Assembly (NCBI RefSeq): GCF_026153455.1
Contig: NZ_CP110629.1
Coordinates: 1,116,001 to 1,180,000, forward strand
Length of the DNA: 64,000 bases
From: Marinimicrobium sp. C6131
Lineage (GTDB): Bacteria; Pseudomonadota; Gammaproteobacteria; Pseudomonadales; Cellvibrionaceae
Reading direction: 5' to 3'
A program made the translations under genes and the position numbers. Shown piece after piece: positions 34,963-43,397 of this stretch (the stretch's first letter is position 1; the number at the start of each line of letters is the position of its first letter). A model generated the notes under the pieces. The model was not told where the DNA came from and made no database searches. It saw only the letters and a list, made by a program, of their open reading frames with translations.

Positions 34963-35286
34963 TCAGGGCGTCGACGAACCCGGTGTGAATCCCTCGGGCC
35001 GTTTGCCCTGCAGCTCGTAGGCAAACGCGATGATGTGCGCGACGGCCCGGTACAGGCTTTCGGGAATTTCATCGCCAAGCTCAAGGGTCACCAGCAGGTT
35101 GACCAGCTCGCGATTATCGCACAGCGGCACACCTTCAGCTTCGGCGATGGCCATGATTTCCCGGGCCACGTCGCCCTGGCCCTTGGCGCTGACGTGGGGG
35201 GCGTGGGTGCCGTCGTAAAACAGGGCGACCGCTTTTTCGATGTCCTCCGGTGTGAACCCGGTTGTCTCTTCGTGGTGTGCGCTCAT
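34963..35286 (-). CDS. FlhB C-terminal-domain-like protein
   Basis: A 107-residue protein that matches the cytoplasmic end of FlhB/EscU: AVALFYDGTHAPHVSAKGQGDVA, AEAEGVPLCDNRELVNLL and LGDEIPESLYRAVAHIIAFAYEL. The membrane domain and the NPTH autocleavage loop of full FlhB are absent. Such free-standing pieces occur with FliK-like genes in many gammaproteobacteria and can substitute partly for the export switch domain. Its ATG overlaps the stop of the FliK-like gene (ATGA). Confidence 0.85.
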   Translation of the reverse strand: MSAHHEETTGFTPEDIEKAVALFYDGTHAPHVSAKGQGDVAREIMAIAEAEGVPLCDNRELVNLLVTLELGDEIPESLYRAVAHIIAFAYELQGKRPEGFTPGSSTP

Positions 35287-36809
35287 GTGGTGATATCCAC
35301 CAGTGAATAGCGAATGTCCGTCATGGGGCGGGGTGGGGCGCCCGTATGACATTCCAGTTGGGTGACTTCGATTCCTTCCTTTTCCAGACGTTGCCGCAGC
35401 TCCGTCAGGCGCGACCTTATGGCATTGGCCGTCGGTTCCCGCTCGGCCCACAGGCGAGTGGCCACCTTCTGATCGCGCACGGTGACCTGCGCGTACAGGG
35501 TGCCGGCATCCGGTAAGTCAAAACTGAGCTGAACCTGCCACTGGCGGATTTTCCCGGTTCGTCTTCCGGTTTCATCCTTTTCCGGCTCCGGTTCGATTCG
35601 CAGCAGCAAGGGTTGAACGTCCTGCCCCAGGCGCATGGGCACTTCCAGGGTCAGTGTCTGGGGGGCGGGACCGGCGTCCGCGGGGGCAAACTGTTGGGTG
35701 AGCGCCTGACTCTGCTGGGATTGTACTCGCGCGAGACTGTGCAGTGCCAGTTGATGAACCATCTGTAGCAGCTGTGTGCGCAGACTCCGGTCCGCCAGTT
35801 CCGGTGCCGAGCGGGTTGATACCTGCTCGAGCAACGCGCCCAGATTCAATTCATTGCCCCGCATGACATCGGGTGACTGACCGAGCCGACCCAATTCGGC
35901 TCGTACCTGATGCAACACTTTCAACAGGGCGCCTTTCCAGTCTCCGGACAGTACCCGGTGCACGGCGTCGGCACCGGCGCGGTCGGCTTGCCCCGTTGTT
36001 GCGCCCGGTGCCGCGGCGTCACGGGCCGCCGTGCGCAGAGCGGTCAGCAGCTTTTTCTCCAGAAAGACGCCACTTTCGCTCAGCGCCTCACGCAACCCGC
36101 CGGGTCGGGTCAACCGGGAGGGCTCCCGCAGCTGCTGGGCGGCCTGTCTCAGCGCCTGTTGCAGACTGCTGGAAAACAGGTCGCGCTGTTGTCGATAGCT
36201 GAGTAACTGATCAATGCGGGGCAGCGCCGGGGCAAGATCGGGAGCGTCCTTCATCGGCAGCGCCCGGCGCAGTGCCTCGGAAATGACTGAGGGGCCGCTG
36301 GCGGTACCGGACGGGGGAGAGGGTGAGGTGCCTCCCGTGGCAGGCGACGCCGCACGCGGTGTGGCGAGCTGCCACAGTCGGTTTTCAGCCAGGTATACGG
36401 CCACCTGTTGGCCCGGCTTCAGGGCCCGGTCGGTGTAGGTCACGACATTCTGTTGTTGAACATTCAGTCGGACCAATTTGAGTTGGGCCGCGTTGAGCAA
36501 CTGCTGTTCGTCGGTGAGCCGCGCGAGCTGTTGCGTGCGATTGGCGCTCTCGGGTCGGCTCTGCCACTGCAGAAGGGTATCCACCAGACGGTTGATCAAC
36601 TGCTGGCGCTGCTCGGCGGTCACGGGCGCCACCTGGCGTACTTCGGCCGTAACCGCGGAGGCCGGCGAGCGGGCCAGCGATTCGATGAGCAGGCGCATCA
36701 GGCCGGATTCGCCCGCTGGACGTTCGCCGCTGCTGGGGCGCGTCAAGGGCAGAATCGGATTTGTCGGAGACAGCTTATCAACCATGTCATGTCCGTTCGG
36801 GCTTTTCAT
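35283..36809 (-). CDS. FliK-like hook-length control protein
   Basis: A 508-residue protein with a long low-complexity Gln/Ala/Pro-rich region and a C-terminal globular part resembling the FliK C-terminal domain (about residues 400-495, with LTLEVPMRLGQDVQPLLLRIEPE and WQVQLSFDLPDAGTLYAQVTV). FliK regulates hook length and the switch of flagellar export. With its FlhB-like neighbour it forms a pair that lies beside the ccm genes. ATG at 36785 (MVDKLSPT) is an alternative start. Confidence 0.8.
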   Translation of the reverse strand: MKSPNGHDMVDKLSPTNPILPLTRPSSGERPAGESGLMRLLIESLARSPASAVTAEVRQVAPVTAEQRQQLINRLVDTLLQWQSRPESANRTQQLARLTDEQQLLNAAQLKLVRLNVQQQNVVTYTDRALKPGQQVAVYLAENRLWQLATPRAASPATGGTSPSPPSGTASGPSVISEALRRALPMKDAPDLAPALPRIDQLLSYRQQRDLFSSSLQQALRQAAQQLREPSRLTRPGGLREALSESGVFLEKKLLTALRTAARDAAAPGATTGQADRAGADAVHRVLSGDWKGALLKVLHQVRAELGRLGQSPDVMRGNELNLGALLEQVSTRSAPELADRSLRTQLLQMVHQLALHSLARVQSQQSQALTQQFAPADAGPAPQTLTLEVPMRLGQDVQPLLLRIEPEPEKDETGRRTGKIRQWQVQLSFDLPDAGTLYAQVTVRDQKVATRLWAEREPTANAIRSRLTELRQRLEKEGIEVTQLECHTGAPPRPMTDIRYSLVDITT

Positions 36810-36878
36810 TGTGGGGAGTGACGCAACCCCGTTATAATCCGTCGCTCACCAGTATAGCGGCCAGCGGGCCGTTTTCGT

Positions 36879-37559
36879 ATGGCGAACGGCGGCACTATTT
36901 TGGCGGAGCTCCTCCTGACATTAGAGAATCTGACCTGTGAGCGCGATGAGCGCCCCCTGTTCAGTGGGTTGACCGCCCGGTTGTTCGCCGGAGAACGGGT
37001 CCAGATCCTCGGCCCCAACGGTGCGGGCAAAACCACTCTGTTACGCACGCTGGCCGGTATCGGTGCACCGGCCGCGGGACGCATTGCCTGGCGTGGCACG
37101 AGCGTTTCCGCCTGTCGTTGGGCGTTTCGCCAGTCTCTGCTGTATATCGGTCACGCCCCGGGCATCAAGGCGGCGCTCACCCCCCTGGAAAATCTGGCCT
37201 GGTATCGCGCGCTCAGTGCCGGAAGCCAACAGGGCGACCCGGTGGCCGCGCTCGAGCGGGTCGGACTGGCCGGCTATGAGGATATTCCCTGCTACCAGTT
37301 ATCCGCCGGCCAACTGCGCCGGGTGGCGCTGGCGAGGCTGTATCTGTCCCGCGCACCGTTATGGATTCTCGATGAACCCTTTACCGCAATCGACCAGAAG
37401 GGCGTGGCGGACCTGGAGCAACAGCTCCAGAACCACACCCGTGAGGGAGGGCTGGTGATCCTCACCTCCCACCAGGAGGTTCGACTGCCGGAACTACGCC
37501 CGCTCAACCTGCTCGATTACCCGCCGCGTGAAGAAGAGGAGGCGGGTTATGAGCTCTGA
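36879..37559 (+). CDS. ccmA: Heme exporter ATPase CcmA
   Basis: A 226-residue ABC ATPase with Walker A GPNGAGKTT, the signature-like LSAGQLRRVALARL and Walker B LWILDEPFTAID. With CcmB it drives release of holo-CcmE from CcmC in cytochrome c maturation system I. Homology begins near residue 14 (LTLENLTCERDE), so the true start may be TTG at 36900 rather than ATG 36879. It opens the ccm gene row, divergent from the FliK-like gene. Confidence 0.93.
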   Translation: MANGGTILAELLLTLENLTCERDERPLFSGLTARLFAGERVQILGPNGAGKTTLLRTLAGIGAPAAGRIAWRGTSVSACRWAFRQSLLYIGHAPGIKAALTPLENLAWYRALSAGSQQGDPVAALERVGLAGYEDIPCYQLSAGQLRRVALARLYLSRAPLWILDEPFTAIDQKGVADLEQQLQNHTREGGLVILTSHQEVRLPELRPLNLLDYPPREEEEAGYEL

Positions 37560-38235
37560 GCCGGGCAGTGCGTTTGTCGCCACCCTGAAACGGGATCTGC
37601 GCCTCGCGGGGCGCCACCCCGGCGACTGGATCAACCCCCTGGTCTTCTTCCTGATTGCCATTACCCTGATTCCCCTCGGCGTGGGTCCCGAAGCGGCGCT
37701 GCTCGCGGTGCTGGCGCCGGGCATTCTGTGGGTCATGGCCCTGCTCGCAACCCTACTGTCTCTGGACGGTCTGTTCCGCTCCGACTTTGACGATGGCGCC
37801 CTGGAGCAGTGCCTGGTCAGTCCGTCATTGCTCTACCTGACGGTCCTCGCTAAAGTGGTGGCCCACTGGCTGGTCACCGGGCTGCCTCTGACCCTGATGT
37901 CCCCCTTGCTCGGGCTGATGCTGGCTCTTCCGGAAGGCGGTTATGCGGTACTGTGCCTGTCGCTGATGATCGGCACGGCCACCATGAGCCTGATCGGCTC
38001 CGTGGGGGCGGCGCTGACGGTGTCCTTGCGCCGGGGCGGGCTGCTGTTGTCGCTGATCGTGATGCCACTGTATATTCCGGTATTGATTTTTGGCGCCAGC
38101 GCTGTCAACGACGCCGCCCTGGGGAATGAGGTGGGCGTCGCCCTGGCGGTGCTGGGGACCTTCGGGGCCATGGCCGCCGTGCTGGCCCCGTTCGCCGCCG
38201 CGGCGGCTCTGCGCATCTGTGTCGACAGCTACTGA
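37549..38235 (+). CDS. ccmB: Heme exporter membrane subunit CcmB
   Basis: A 228-residue protein with six membrane helices. The segment FRSDFDDGALEQCLVSP and the GSVGAALTVSLRRGGLLLSLI segment are typical of CcmB. It pairs with CcmA in the inner membrane. The ATG at 37549 lies within the end of ccmA (11-base overlap); an upstream ATG at 37528 is less likely. Confidence 0.93.
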   Translation: MSSEPGSAFVATLKRDLRLAGRHPGDWINPLVFFLIAITLIPLGVGPEAALLAVLAPGILWVMALLATLLSLDGLFRSDFDDGALEQCLVSPSLLYLTVLAKVVAHWLVTGLPLTLMSPLLGLMLALPEGGYAVLCLSLMIGTATMSLIGSVGAALTVSLRRGGLLLSLIVMPLYIPVLIFGASAVNDAALGNEVGVALAVLGTFGAMAAVLAPFAAAAALRICVDSY

Positions 38236-38260
38236 TACAAACACTGAGGAGCACCACCGA

Positions 38261-39013
38261 ATGGCTTCCTGGCAATGGTTTCACCGACTTGGCTCTCCCC
38301 GCTGGTTCTATGACAAGACCGGTGCCTGGCTGCCCTGGCTGACGGCCGTTGCCCTGGTTCTGTTGGTGCTCGGCACCGTCTGGGGGTTGGCCTTTTCGCC
38401 GGAGGACTTCAAGCAGGGCAACAGTTATCGCATCATTTATATCCATGTGCCGGCGGCTTTCCTTGCCCTGGCGGGGTATTACATCATGGCGGTGTGCGGT
38501 GCGGTGGGGCTGATCTGGCGGATGAAGCTGGCCTTCATGGTGATGAAGTCCGCCGCCCCCATTGGTGCCGCCCTGACCTTTGTGTCCCTGGTGACGGGCG
38601 CCATCTGGGGCAAACCCACCTGGGGCACCTGGTGGGCCTGGGATGCACGCATCACTTCCATGCTGATTCTGTTCTTCCTGTACCTCGGCATCATGGCCCT
38701 GCAGAGTGCGTTCCAGAGCCGGGAAGCGGCCGATAAGGCCAGTGCCGTGCTGGCCCTGGTCGGTACGGTGAACATTCCCATCATCTACAAGTCCGTGGAC
38801 TGGTGGTATACGCTCCATCAGCCCGCCACACTCAAACTCACTTCGGCGCCCACCATTCACGCCTCAATGCTGTACCCCTTGTTGACCATGATCCTGGCGT
38901 TTTACATATTCTATGCGGTGGTACTGTTGCGCTATACCCGCTTTGAAATACTGCGCCGTGAGAGCCGAACCGGCTGGGTGCGGGAACTGATTGCCCGGGA
39001 GGAGCGTCCATGA
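38261..39013 (+). CDS. ccmC: Heme lyase component CcmC
   Basis: A 250-residue membrane protein of the heme-handling family. The tryptophan-rich WWD-type segment reads KPTWGTWWAWDARITSMLILFFLY, and conserved histidines lie at IYIHVPAAF and in PTIHASML. It attaches heme to CcmE. The ATG at 38261 follows GAGGAGCACC; the frame is open upstream but unrelated there. It overlaps ccmD by four bases. Confidence 0.95.
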   Translation: MASWQWFHRLGSPRWFYDKTGAWLPWLTAVALVLLVLGTVWGLAFSPEDFKQGNSYRIIYIHVPAAFLALAGYYIMAVCGAVGLIWRMKLAFMVMKSAAPIGAALTFVSLVTGAIWGKPTWGTWWAWDARITSMLILFFLYLGIMALQSAFQSREAADKASAVLALVGTVNIPIIYKSVDWWYTLHQPATLKLTSAPTIHASMLYPLLTMILAFYIFYAVVLLRYTRFEILRRESRTGWVRELIAREERP

Positions 39014-39228
39014 TGGGCTTTTACTTTGACTCGTTTGGCGAGTTTTTGCGCATGGGCGGGCACGGGCCCTACGTGTGGGTCTGCTACCTGATCACCTGGG
39101 GAACCCTCCTGTACCTACTGCTGAGCCCGGGTATTCGCCGTAAACGCTGGCTGCGTCGGCAGGCGGCACTGCTTCGGCGTACCTCGGGGCCCGCCGATCA
39201 ACGCGGGGCAGCGACGTCCCGATCCTGA
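39010..39228 (+). CDS. ccmD: CcmD small membrane subunit
   Basis: A 72-residue protein with the CcmD pattern: FGEFLRMGGHGPYVWVCYLITWGTLL followed by a basic tail. It holds CcmE in the CcmABCD complex and allows its release. The start is in the ATGA overlap with ccmC. Confidence 0.9.
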   Translation: MMGFYFDSFGEFLRMGGHGPYVWVCYLITWGTLLYLLLSPGIRRKRWLRRQAALLRRTSGPADQRGAATSRS

Positions 39229-39278
39229 TACACTGCGGCTTCTTTCGGCCGCCTTCGTGAAGAGAAGTGAAGTAGCCT

Positions 39279-39749
39279 ATGCATCCCGTCCGTCGACAAC
39301 GTCTGTTCATGGTGCTTTTTGTGGTGGTCTTTTCCACCCTGGCCGTGGGTCTGATGGCTTACGCCTTGCGCGCCAATATCAATCTGTTCTATCCGCCCGG
39401 TCAGATCGTTTCCGGAGAGGCACCGGTGGATACCCGCATCCGCGCCGGAGGTTGTGTGCGACCGGGCAGTGTGCAGCGCTCCCAGAGCGGTGACCTTGAG
39501 ACCCGCTTTGATCTCACCGACGGGGTGGTGGATTTCACGGTAACCTACGGCGGTATCCTGCCGGACCTGTTCGCCGAGGGCGAAGCGGCGGTGGTCAACG
39601 GGACGCTGGGAGAGGATGGCGTTTTCCGGGCCACAGAAGTGCTGGCCAAACACGATGAAGAATATATGCCCCCGGAGGTCGCCGACGCGATGTCGGCCGC
39701 CGGTGGCGATCACGACGAAGGCTGTGGAGTAATGGTTTATGGTCCCTGA
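39279..39749 (+). CDS. ccmE: Heme chaperone CcmE
   Basis: A 156-residue periplasmic heme chaperone anchored by one N-terminal helix. The heme-binding histidine is H125 in VLAKHDEEYMPPEV, and the beta-barrel segments FTVTYGGILPDLF and EGEAAVVNG are conserved. It carries heme covalently to CcmF. The end overlaps the ccmF start by 11 bases. Confidence 0.95.
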   Translation: MHPVRRQRLFMVLFVVVFSTLAVGLMAYALRANINLFYPPGQIVSGEAPVDTRIRAGGCVRPGSVQRSQSGDLETRFDLTDGVVDFTVTYGGILPDLFAEGEAAVVNGTLGEDGVFRATEVLAKHDEEYMPPEVADAMSAAGGDHDEGCGVMVYGP

Positions 39750-41727
39750 GATTGGACATTTCGCGCTGATTCTGGCGCTGGCATTCAGTCTCGCCCTGGC
39801 CACGGTACCCCTGGCGGGCTCGCTGACCGGCAATCAGTTGCTGATGCACACCAGCCGCTCTCTGGCGACCGGCCTGTTCTTTTTTGTGGCCCTGTCGTTC
39901 GGCTGCCTGACCGTGGCGTTCATTCAGGACGATTTTTCCGTCTCGTACGTGGCGGGCCATTCCAACTCGCTGATGCCGGTGTATTACAAGATCAGCGCCG
40001 TCTGGGGCGGCCATGAAGGGTCGCTGCTGTTGTGGGTGCTGATGCTGGCCGGGTGGACGCTGGCCATCGCGCATCTGAGCAAGAGCCTGCCCCTCAGCCT
40101 GCGGGCCCAGGTGCTGGCGGTGATGGGCTTTGTGGCGATCGGCTTCCTGCTGTTCATGCTGTTGACTTCCAACCCGTTTGACCGGCTGCTGCCGCTGCCG
40201 CCGGAGGAGGGCAGTGACCTCAACCCGCTACTGCAGGACTTCGGGCTGATTGTCCACCCACCGGTGTTGTACATGGGTTACGTCGGTTTCGCCGTCAGTT
40301 TCGCATTTGCCATCGCCGCCCTGATCAGTGGCCGGATGGATGCGGCCTGGACCCGCTGGGCCCGCCCCTGGACCAATACCGCCTGGGCCTTTCTGACCCT
40401 TGGTATCGCGCTGGGAAGCTGGTGGGCGTACTACGAGCTCGGCTGGGGTGGCTGGTGGTTCTGGGACCCGGTCGAGAACGCCTCCTTCCTCCCCTGGCTG
40501 GTGGGTACCGCACTGATTCATTCCATGGCGGTCACCGAGAAGCGCGGGTTGTTCAAAAGCTGGACCCTGTTGCTGGCAATCTTCACCTTCGCCCTGAGTC
40601 TGCTGGGTACCTTCCTGGTCCGCTCCGGGGTGCTGACCTCGGTGCATGCCTTCGCCAATGACCCGGAGCGGGGCGTGTTCATCCTGATGTTCCTGTTGCT
40701 GGTGGTGGGTGGTTCACTGACCCTGTATGCCCTGCGGGCACCGGTCGTGCACAACACCACCCGGTTCACGGCGACCGCGCGGGAAACCTTTCTGCTGGCA
40801 AACAACATCCTGCTGGTGAGCATCATGATCAGTGTGTTGCTCGGCACCCTGTACCCGCTGATTGCCGACGCCCTGGGCTGGGGCAAGATTTCTGTGGGGC
40901 CACCGTATTTCAACCTGTTTTTTGTGCCCTTGATGGGGCTGGTGTGCCTGATGATGGCGCCGGGCGTTTCCAGTAACTGGAAGCGCACCACCTGGCAGCA
41001 GTTGCGCCAGCTGCTGTGGAAACCTCTGACCATCAGCGTGGCGGGCGGTGCACTGTTTCCCGCCGTCTATGGGGATCAGTATTCGTGGCAGGCCGGCCTG
41101 GCGGTGTTCTTCGCGCTGTGGATCGTAACCGCAGGCCTGTCGGACCTGAGCTACCGGCTGCGTCACAGCGAACGCTGGTGGAGTGGCCTGAAAAAGCTGA
41201 CCTTGAGCTATTGGGGCATGCAGTTGGCACACGCCGGTATCGCGGTCACCACGATTGGTGTCTGTCTGAACACGGTTTATACCGAGCAGCGCGATGTCCG
41301 TATGGCGCCGGGCGAGTCGGTGCGCACAAGCCACTATGAATTTGTGATCGAGAGCGTTGAGCGGGTGCGCGGTCCCAACTATATCGCCGATGAAGCCCGT
41401 ATCCGTGTGTCGAAAGACGGGGACTACCTGTTTCAGATGACGCCCCAGAAGCGACGCTACCTGGCCGGTGGCAACCTGATGACCGAAGTGGCCCTGGATC
41501 CCGGCCTGTTCCGGGACCTGTATGTCGCCATGGGTGAGCCCCTGGAAAATGGCGCCTGGGCCATGCGGGTGCATATCAAGCCATTTGTGCGCTGGATCTG
41601 GCTTGGGGCGATTTTCATGGCGCTGGGCGGAGGCCTGGCCGTGGCCGATAAACGGTACCGCCGCCTGGCCCAGAAAGAAGCTGACAGCCGCACACCGACA
41701 TTGGGCGGCGAGGTGAACGCCGGATGA
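39739..41727 (+). CDS. ccmF: Heme lyase CcmF
   Basis: A 662-residue membrane protein with about 15 helices. The WWD heme-handling segment WGGWWFWDPVENASFLPWL is present and the four conserved heme-region histidines can be placed (for example SAVWGGHEGSLLLWV and IVHPPVLYMGY). It ligates heme to apocytochrome c together with CcmH. It starts inside ccmE and overlaps ccmG by four bases. Confidence 0.96.
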   Translation: MVPEIGHFALILALAFSLALATVPLAGSLTGNQLLMHTSRSLATGLFFFVALSFGCLTVAFIQDDFSVSYVAGHSNSLMPVYYKISAVWGGHEGSLLLWVLMLAGWTLAIAHLSKSLPLSLRAQVLAVMGFVAIGFLLFMLLTSNPFDRLLPLPPEEGSDLNPLLQDFGLIVHPPVLYMGYVGFAVSFAFAIAALISGRMDAAWTRWARPWTNTAWAFLTLGIALGSWWAYYELGWGGWWFWDPVENASFLPWLVGTALIHSMAVTEKRGLFKSWTLLLAIFTFALSLLGTFLVRSGVLTSVHAFANDPERGVFILMFLLLVVGGSLTLYALRAPVVHNTTRFTATARETFLLANNILLVSIMISVLLGTLYPLIADALGWGKISVGPPYFNLFFVPLMGLVCLMMAPGVSSNWKRTTWQQLRQLLWKPLTISVAGGALFPAVYGDQYSWQAGLAVFFALWIVTAGLSDLSYRLRHSERWWSGLKKLTLSYWGMQLAHAGIAVTTIGVCLNTVYTEQRDVRMAPGESVRTSHYEFVIESVERVRGPNYIADEARIRVSKDGDYLFQMTPQKRRYLAGGNLMTEVALDPGLFRDLYVAMGEPLENGAWAMRVHIKPFVRWIWLGAIFMALGGGLAVADKRYRRLAQKEADSRTPTLGGEVNAG

Positions 41728-42254
41728 ATCGTCTGAAGCTTTTTATTCCACTGATGATCTTCGCTGTGCTCGCCATTCTGTTCTGGCGCGGGCTGAGCCT
41801 GGACCCTACGGAGATGCCCTCAAGCCGGGTCGGTGACCCGGTGCCGGCTTTCAGCTTGCCGACGGTGCGCGATGCCGATGCCCGGATTACCGAGCAGACC
41901 TTCAAAGGGGAGGTGAGCCTGGTCAATGTCTGGGCCACCTGGTGTGCCGCCTGCCGGATTGAGCACCCGTTTCTGGTGCAGCTCGCGGAGGAGGGCATGC
42001 CCATCTACGGCATCAACTACAAGGACGATGTCGAGGAGGCCAAACGCTGGCTGGCTCAGTTGCACGACCCTTATCGTTTGAGCGTGGTCGATCAGGATGG
42101 TCGTCTCGGAGTGGACCTCGGCGTGTTCGGCGCGCCGGAGACCTACGTGGTGGACAAGCAGGGGGTCATCCGGCATCGCCATGTGGGGATTATCGACCAG
42201 CGTGTGTGGGATGAGGAGCTTGGGCCGTTGGTGGAGCGGTTGCAGGCGGAGTAG
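41724..42254 (+). CDS. ccmG: Thiol-disulfide oxidoreductase CcmG/DsbE
   Basis: A 176-residue membrane-anchored thioredoxin-fold protein. The active site reads WATWCAACRIEHP, a CxxC with two alanines between the cysteines, and the cis-proline region is GAPETYVVD. It reduces the CxxCH motif of apocytochromes with CcmH. A REP-like hairpin and two opposite-strand tRNA genes separate it from ccmH. Confidence 0.93.
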   Translation: MNRLKLFIPLMIFAVLAILFWRGLSLDPTEMPSSRVGDPVPAFSLPTVRDADARITEQTFKGEVSLVNVWATWCAACRIEHPFLVQLAEEGMPIYGINYKDDVEEAKRWLAQLHDPYRLSVVDQDGRLGVDLGVFGAPETYVVDKQGVIRHRHVGIIDQRVWDEELGPLVERLQAE

Positions 42255-42280
42255 GGTGGAATTTGGCTGCAGAGGTTGCG

Positions 42281-42311
42281 TAGGGCGGATAAGCGAAGCG
42301 CATCCGCCGTA
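42281..42311. repeat. REP-like palindrome
   Basis: GGCGGAT (42284-42290) pairs with ATCCGCC (42302-42308) around AAGCGAAGCGC. It lies just behind ccmG and is nearly the same as the 20639-20670 copy. Confidence 0.75.
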
Positions 42312-42376
42312 ACCCAACCGAACTTCTTGGCGGTTTATTGTCTTCGTCTGATCTCTTTGGCAGCGCTTCGCGCTGC

Positions 42377-42485
42377 GCGGACCGGACGGGACTCACTCGG
42401 GCCATCCATGGCCCTCGCCCTTCGGGCAGCCTTCGGCTGTGCAAAATGGCTGTCCTGCCATTTTGTCGAACCCGGAGCGCGGGTT
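42377..42485 (-). repeat. Hairpin array ending in a copy of the tRNA-Asp 3' end
   Basis: The 18 bases 42377-42394 are identical to 42557-42574, the 3' end of tRNA-Asp, and lie 180 bases away. Between them are hairpins at 42399-42414 (GGGCCAT/ATGGCCC), 42427-42439, 42443-42464 (AAAATGGC/GCCATTTT with a TGTCCT loop) and 42469-42485. The design recalls the rtT repeats behind E. coli tyrT, which also end in copies of a tRNA 3' end at about the same period. Together with the terminator and tRNAs this accounts for the 42255-42890 spacer. Confidence 0.7.
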
Positions 42486-42505
42486 CTCGCCCATCGCGAA
42501 CCACG

Positions 42506-42555
42506 ATACATACGAAAAAGGCCCACACGACAGTGTGGGCCTTTTTCGTATGTAT
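42506..42555 (-). terminator. Rho-independent terminator of the tRNA Val-Asp unit
   Basis: A perfect 23-base inverted repeat (42506-42528 and 42533-42555) with a four-base loop contains GGCCCACAC/GTGTGGGCC flanked by AAAAA/TTTTT. It begins at the last base of tRNA-Asp. On the minus strand a T-run follows the GC stem, as in an intrinsic terminator; being symmetrical it could also stop read-through from the ccmG side. Confidence 0.88.
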
Positions 42556-42631
42556 GGCGGACCGGACGGGACTCGAACCCGCGACCTCCGGCGTGACAGG
42601 CCGGCATTCTAACCAACTGAACTACCGGTCC
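42555..42631 (-). tRNA. tRNA-Asp (GTC anticodon)
   Basis: A 77-base tRNA with acceptor GGACCGG pairing with CCGGTCC, D-arm TAGTTCAGTTGGTTAGAAT, anticodon GTC in CCTGTCACG, T-loop GGTTCGAGTCC and encoded GCCA end. It follows tRNA-Val on the same strand with 19 bases between. Confidence 0.96.
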
Positions 42632-42650
42632 GCGGTAGTGTGAACGGTTG

Positions 42651-42726
42651 TGGTGGGTGGTACAGGAGTCGAACCTGTGACCTACGCCTTGTAAGGGCGC
42701 CGCTCTACCAACTGAGCTAACCACCC
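42651..42726 (-). tRNA. tRNA-Val (TAC anticodon)
   Basis: A 76-base tRNA with acceptor GGGTGGT pairing with ACCACCC, D-arm TAGCTCAGTTGGTAGAGC, anticodon TAC in CCCTTACAAGG, T-loop GGTTCGACTCC and encoded ACCA end. It is the first gene of the Val-Asp pair and lies between ccmG and ccmH on the opposite strand. Confidence 0.96.
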
Positions 42727-42743
42727 CCGTTCAGGAGCTGCGT

Positions 42744-42771
42744 ATTCTAATGAAACGGGGGCTCAGGTCAA
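42744..42771 (-). promoter_or_regulatory. Promoter of the tRNA Val-Asp unit
   Basis: On the minus strand TTGACC (42766-42771) and TAGAAT (42744-42749) are separated by 16 bases, and the -10 box lies 17 bases before the tRNA-Val start. This is a strong sigma70-type promoter. Confidence 0.75.
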
Positions 42772-42890
42772 TTGCTTTTTGGCATTTTTTTCAAAAAACT
42801 TTCTCCGGCTAATTTTCCCCGGTTTCTCGCCACCCGAGAGAGGGGCTTGTTATACTCTCCGCTCGCGAATCAGTAGAGGGGGCGTTTGCC

Positions 42891-43397
42891 TTGAGGTCAT
42901 TGGTACGGACTTGGTGGTTTATGGGGTGGCTGGTATTGCTGCCCTGGTCGACAGCGCAGGGCGCCGTGGATATCCGTGAGTTTGACAGTGAGACGGACCG
43001 ACAGCGGTACCAGAGTTTTATTGATGAGCTGCGTTGCCCCAAGTGTCAGAACCAGAACCTGGCGGGCTCTGATTCCCCGATCGCCAAGGATCTGCGCGAT
43101 CAGGTCTACCGGATGATTGATGAAGGGCGGTCTGACAAGGAGATCACCGATTTCCTTGTTGAGCGCTACGGAGACTATGTGCTCTATCGCCCGCCGCTGA
43201 AAGCGGCCACATTGGCGCTCTGGCTGGGACCCGTAGTGGTCCTGTTGCTGGGGGTCATTATCCTGATCTGGGTCGTCAGACAACGCCGCAGCAGTGGGGC
43301 GACCCGGGCGGGCCCTGCCGAGCATCTGACTGATGCCGAACGTGCCGAGCTGGATCGGCTGCTGAACTCTTCCGACGACGAGACTCCCCAACGATGA
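42891..43397 (+). CDS. ccmH: Cytochrome c maturation protein CcmH
   Basis: A 168-residue protein with a signal peptide (cleavage near AQG-AVD), the redox motif LRCPKCQNQNL near residue 45, and a C-terminal membrane helix (LWLGPVVVLLLGVIILIWVV). It keeps apocytochrome thiols reduced with CcmG. The TTG at 42891 gives a good signal peptide; ATG at 42921 would cut it. ccmH is cut off from ccmG by 636 bases with tRNAs on the other strand, so it needs its own promoter or read-through. Confidence 0.9.
   Translation: MRSLVRTWWFMGWLVLLPWSTAQGAVDIREFDSETDRQRYQSFIDELRCPKCQNQNLAGSDSPIAKDLRDQVYRMIDEGRSDKEITDFLVERYGDYVLYRPPLKAATLALWLGPVVVLLLGVIILIWVVRQRRSSGATRAGPAEHLTDAERAELDRLLNSSDDETPQR

Noticed and set aside
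42399..42414. GGGCCATCCATGGCCC as a restriction-type or regulator palindrome
   Set aside because: It is one of several hairpins in the tRNA-Asp tail and shows no link to a promoter.
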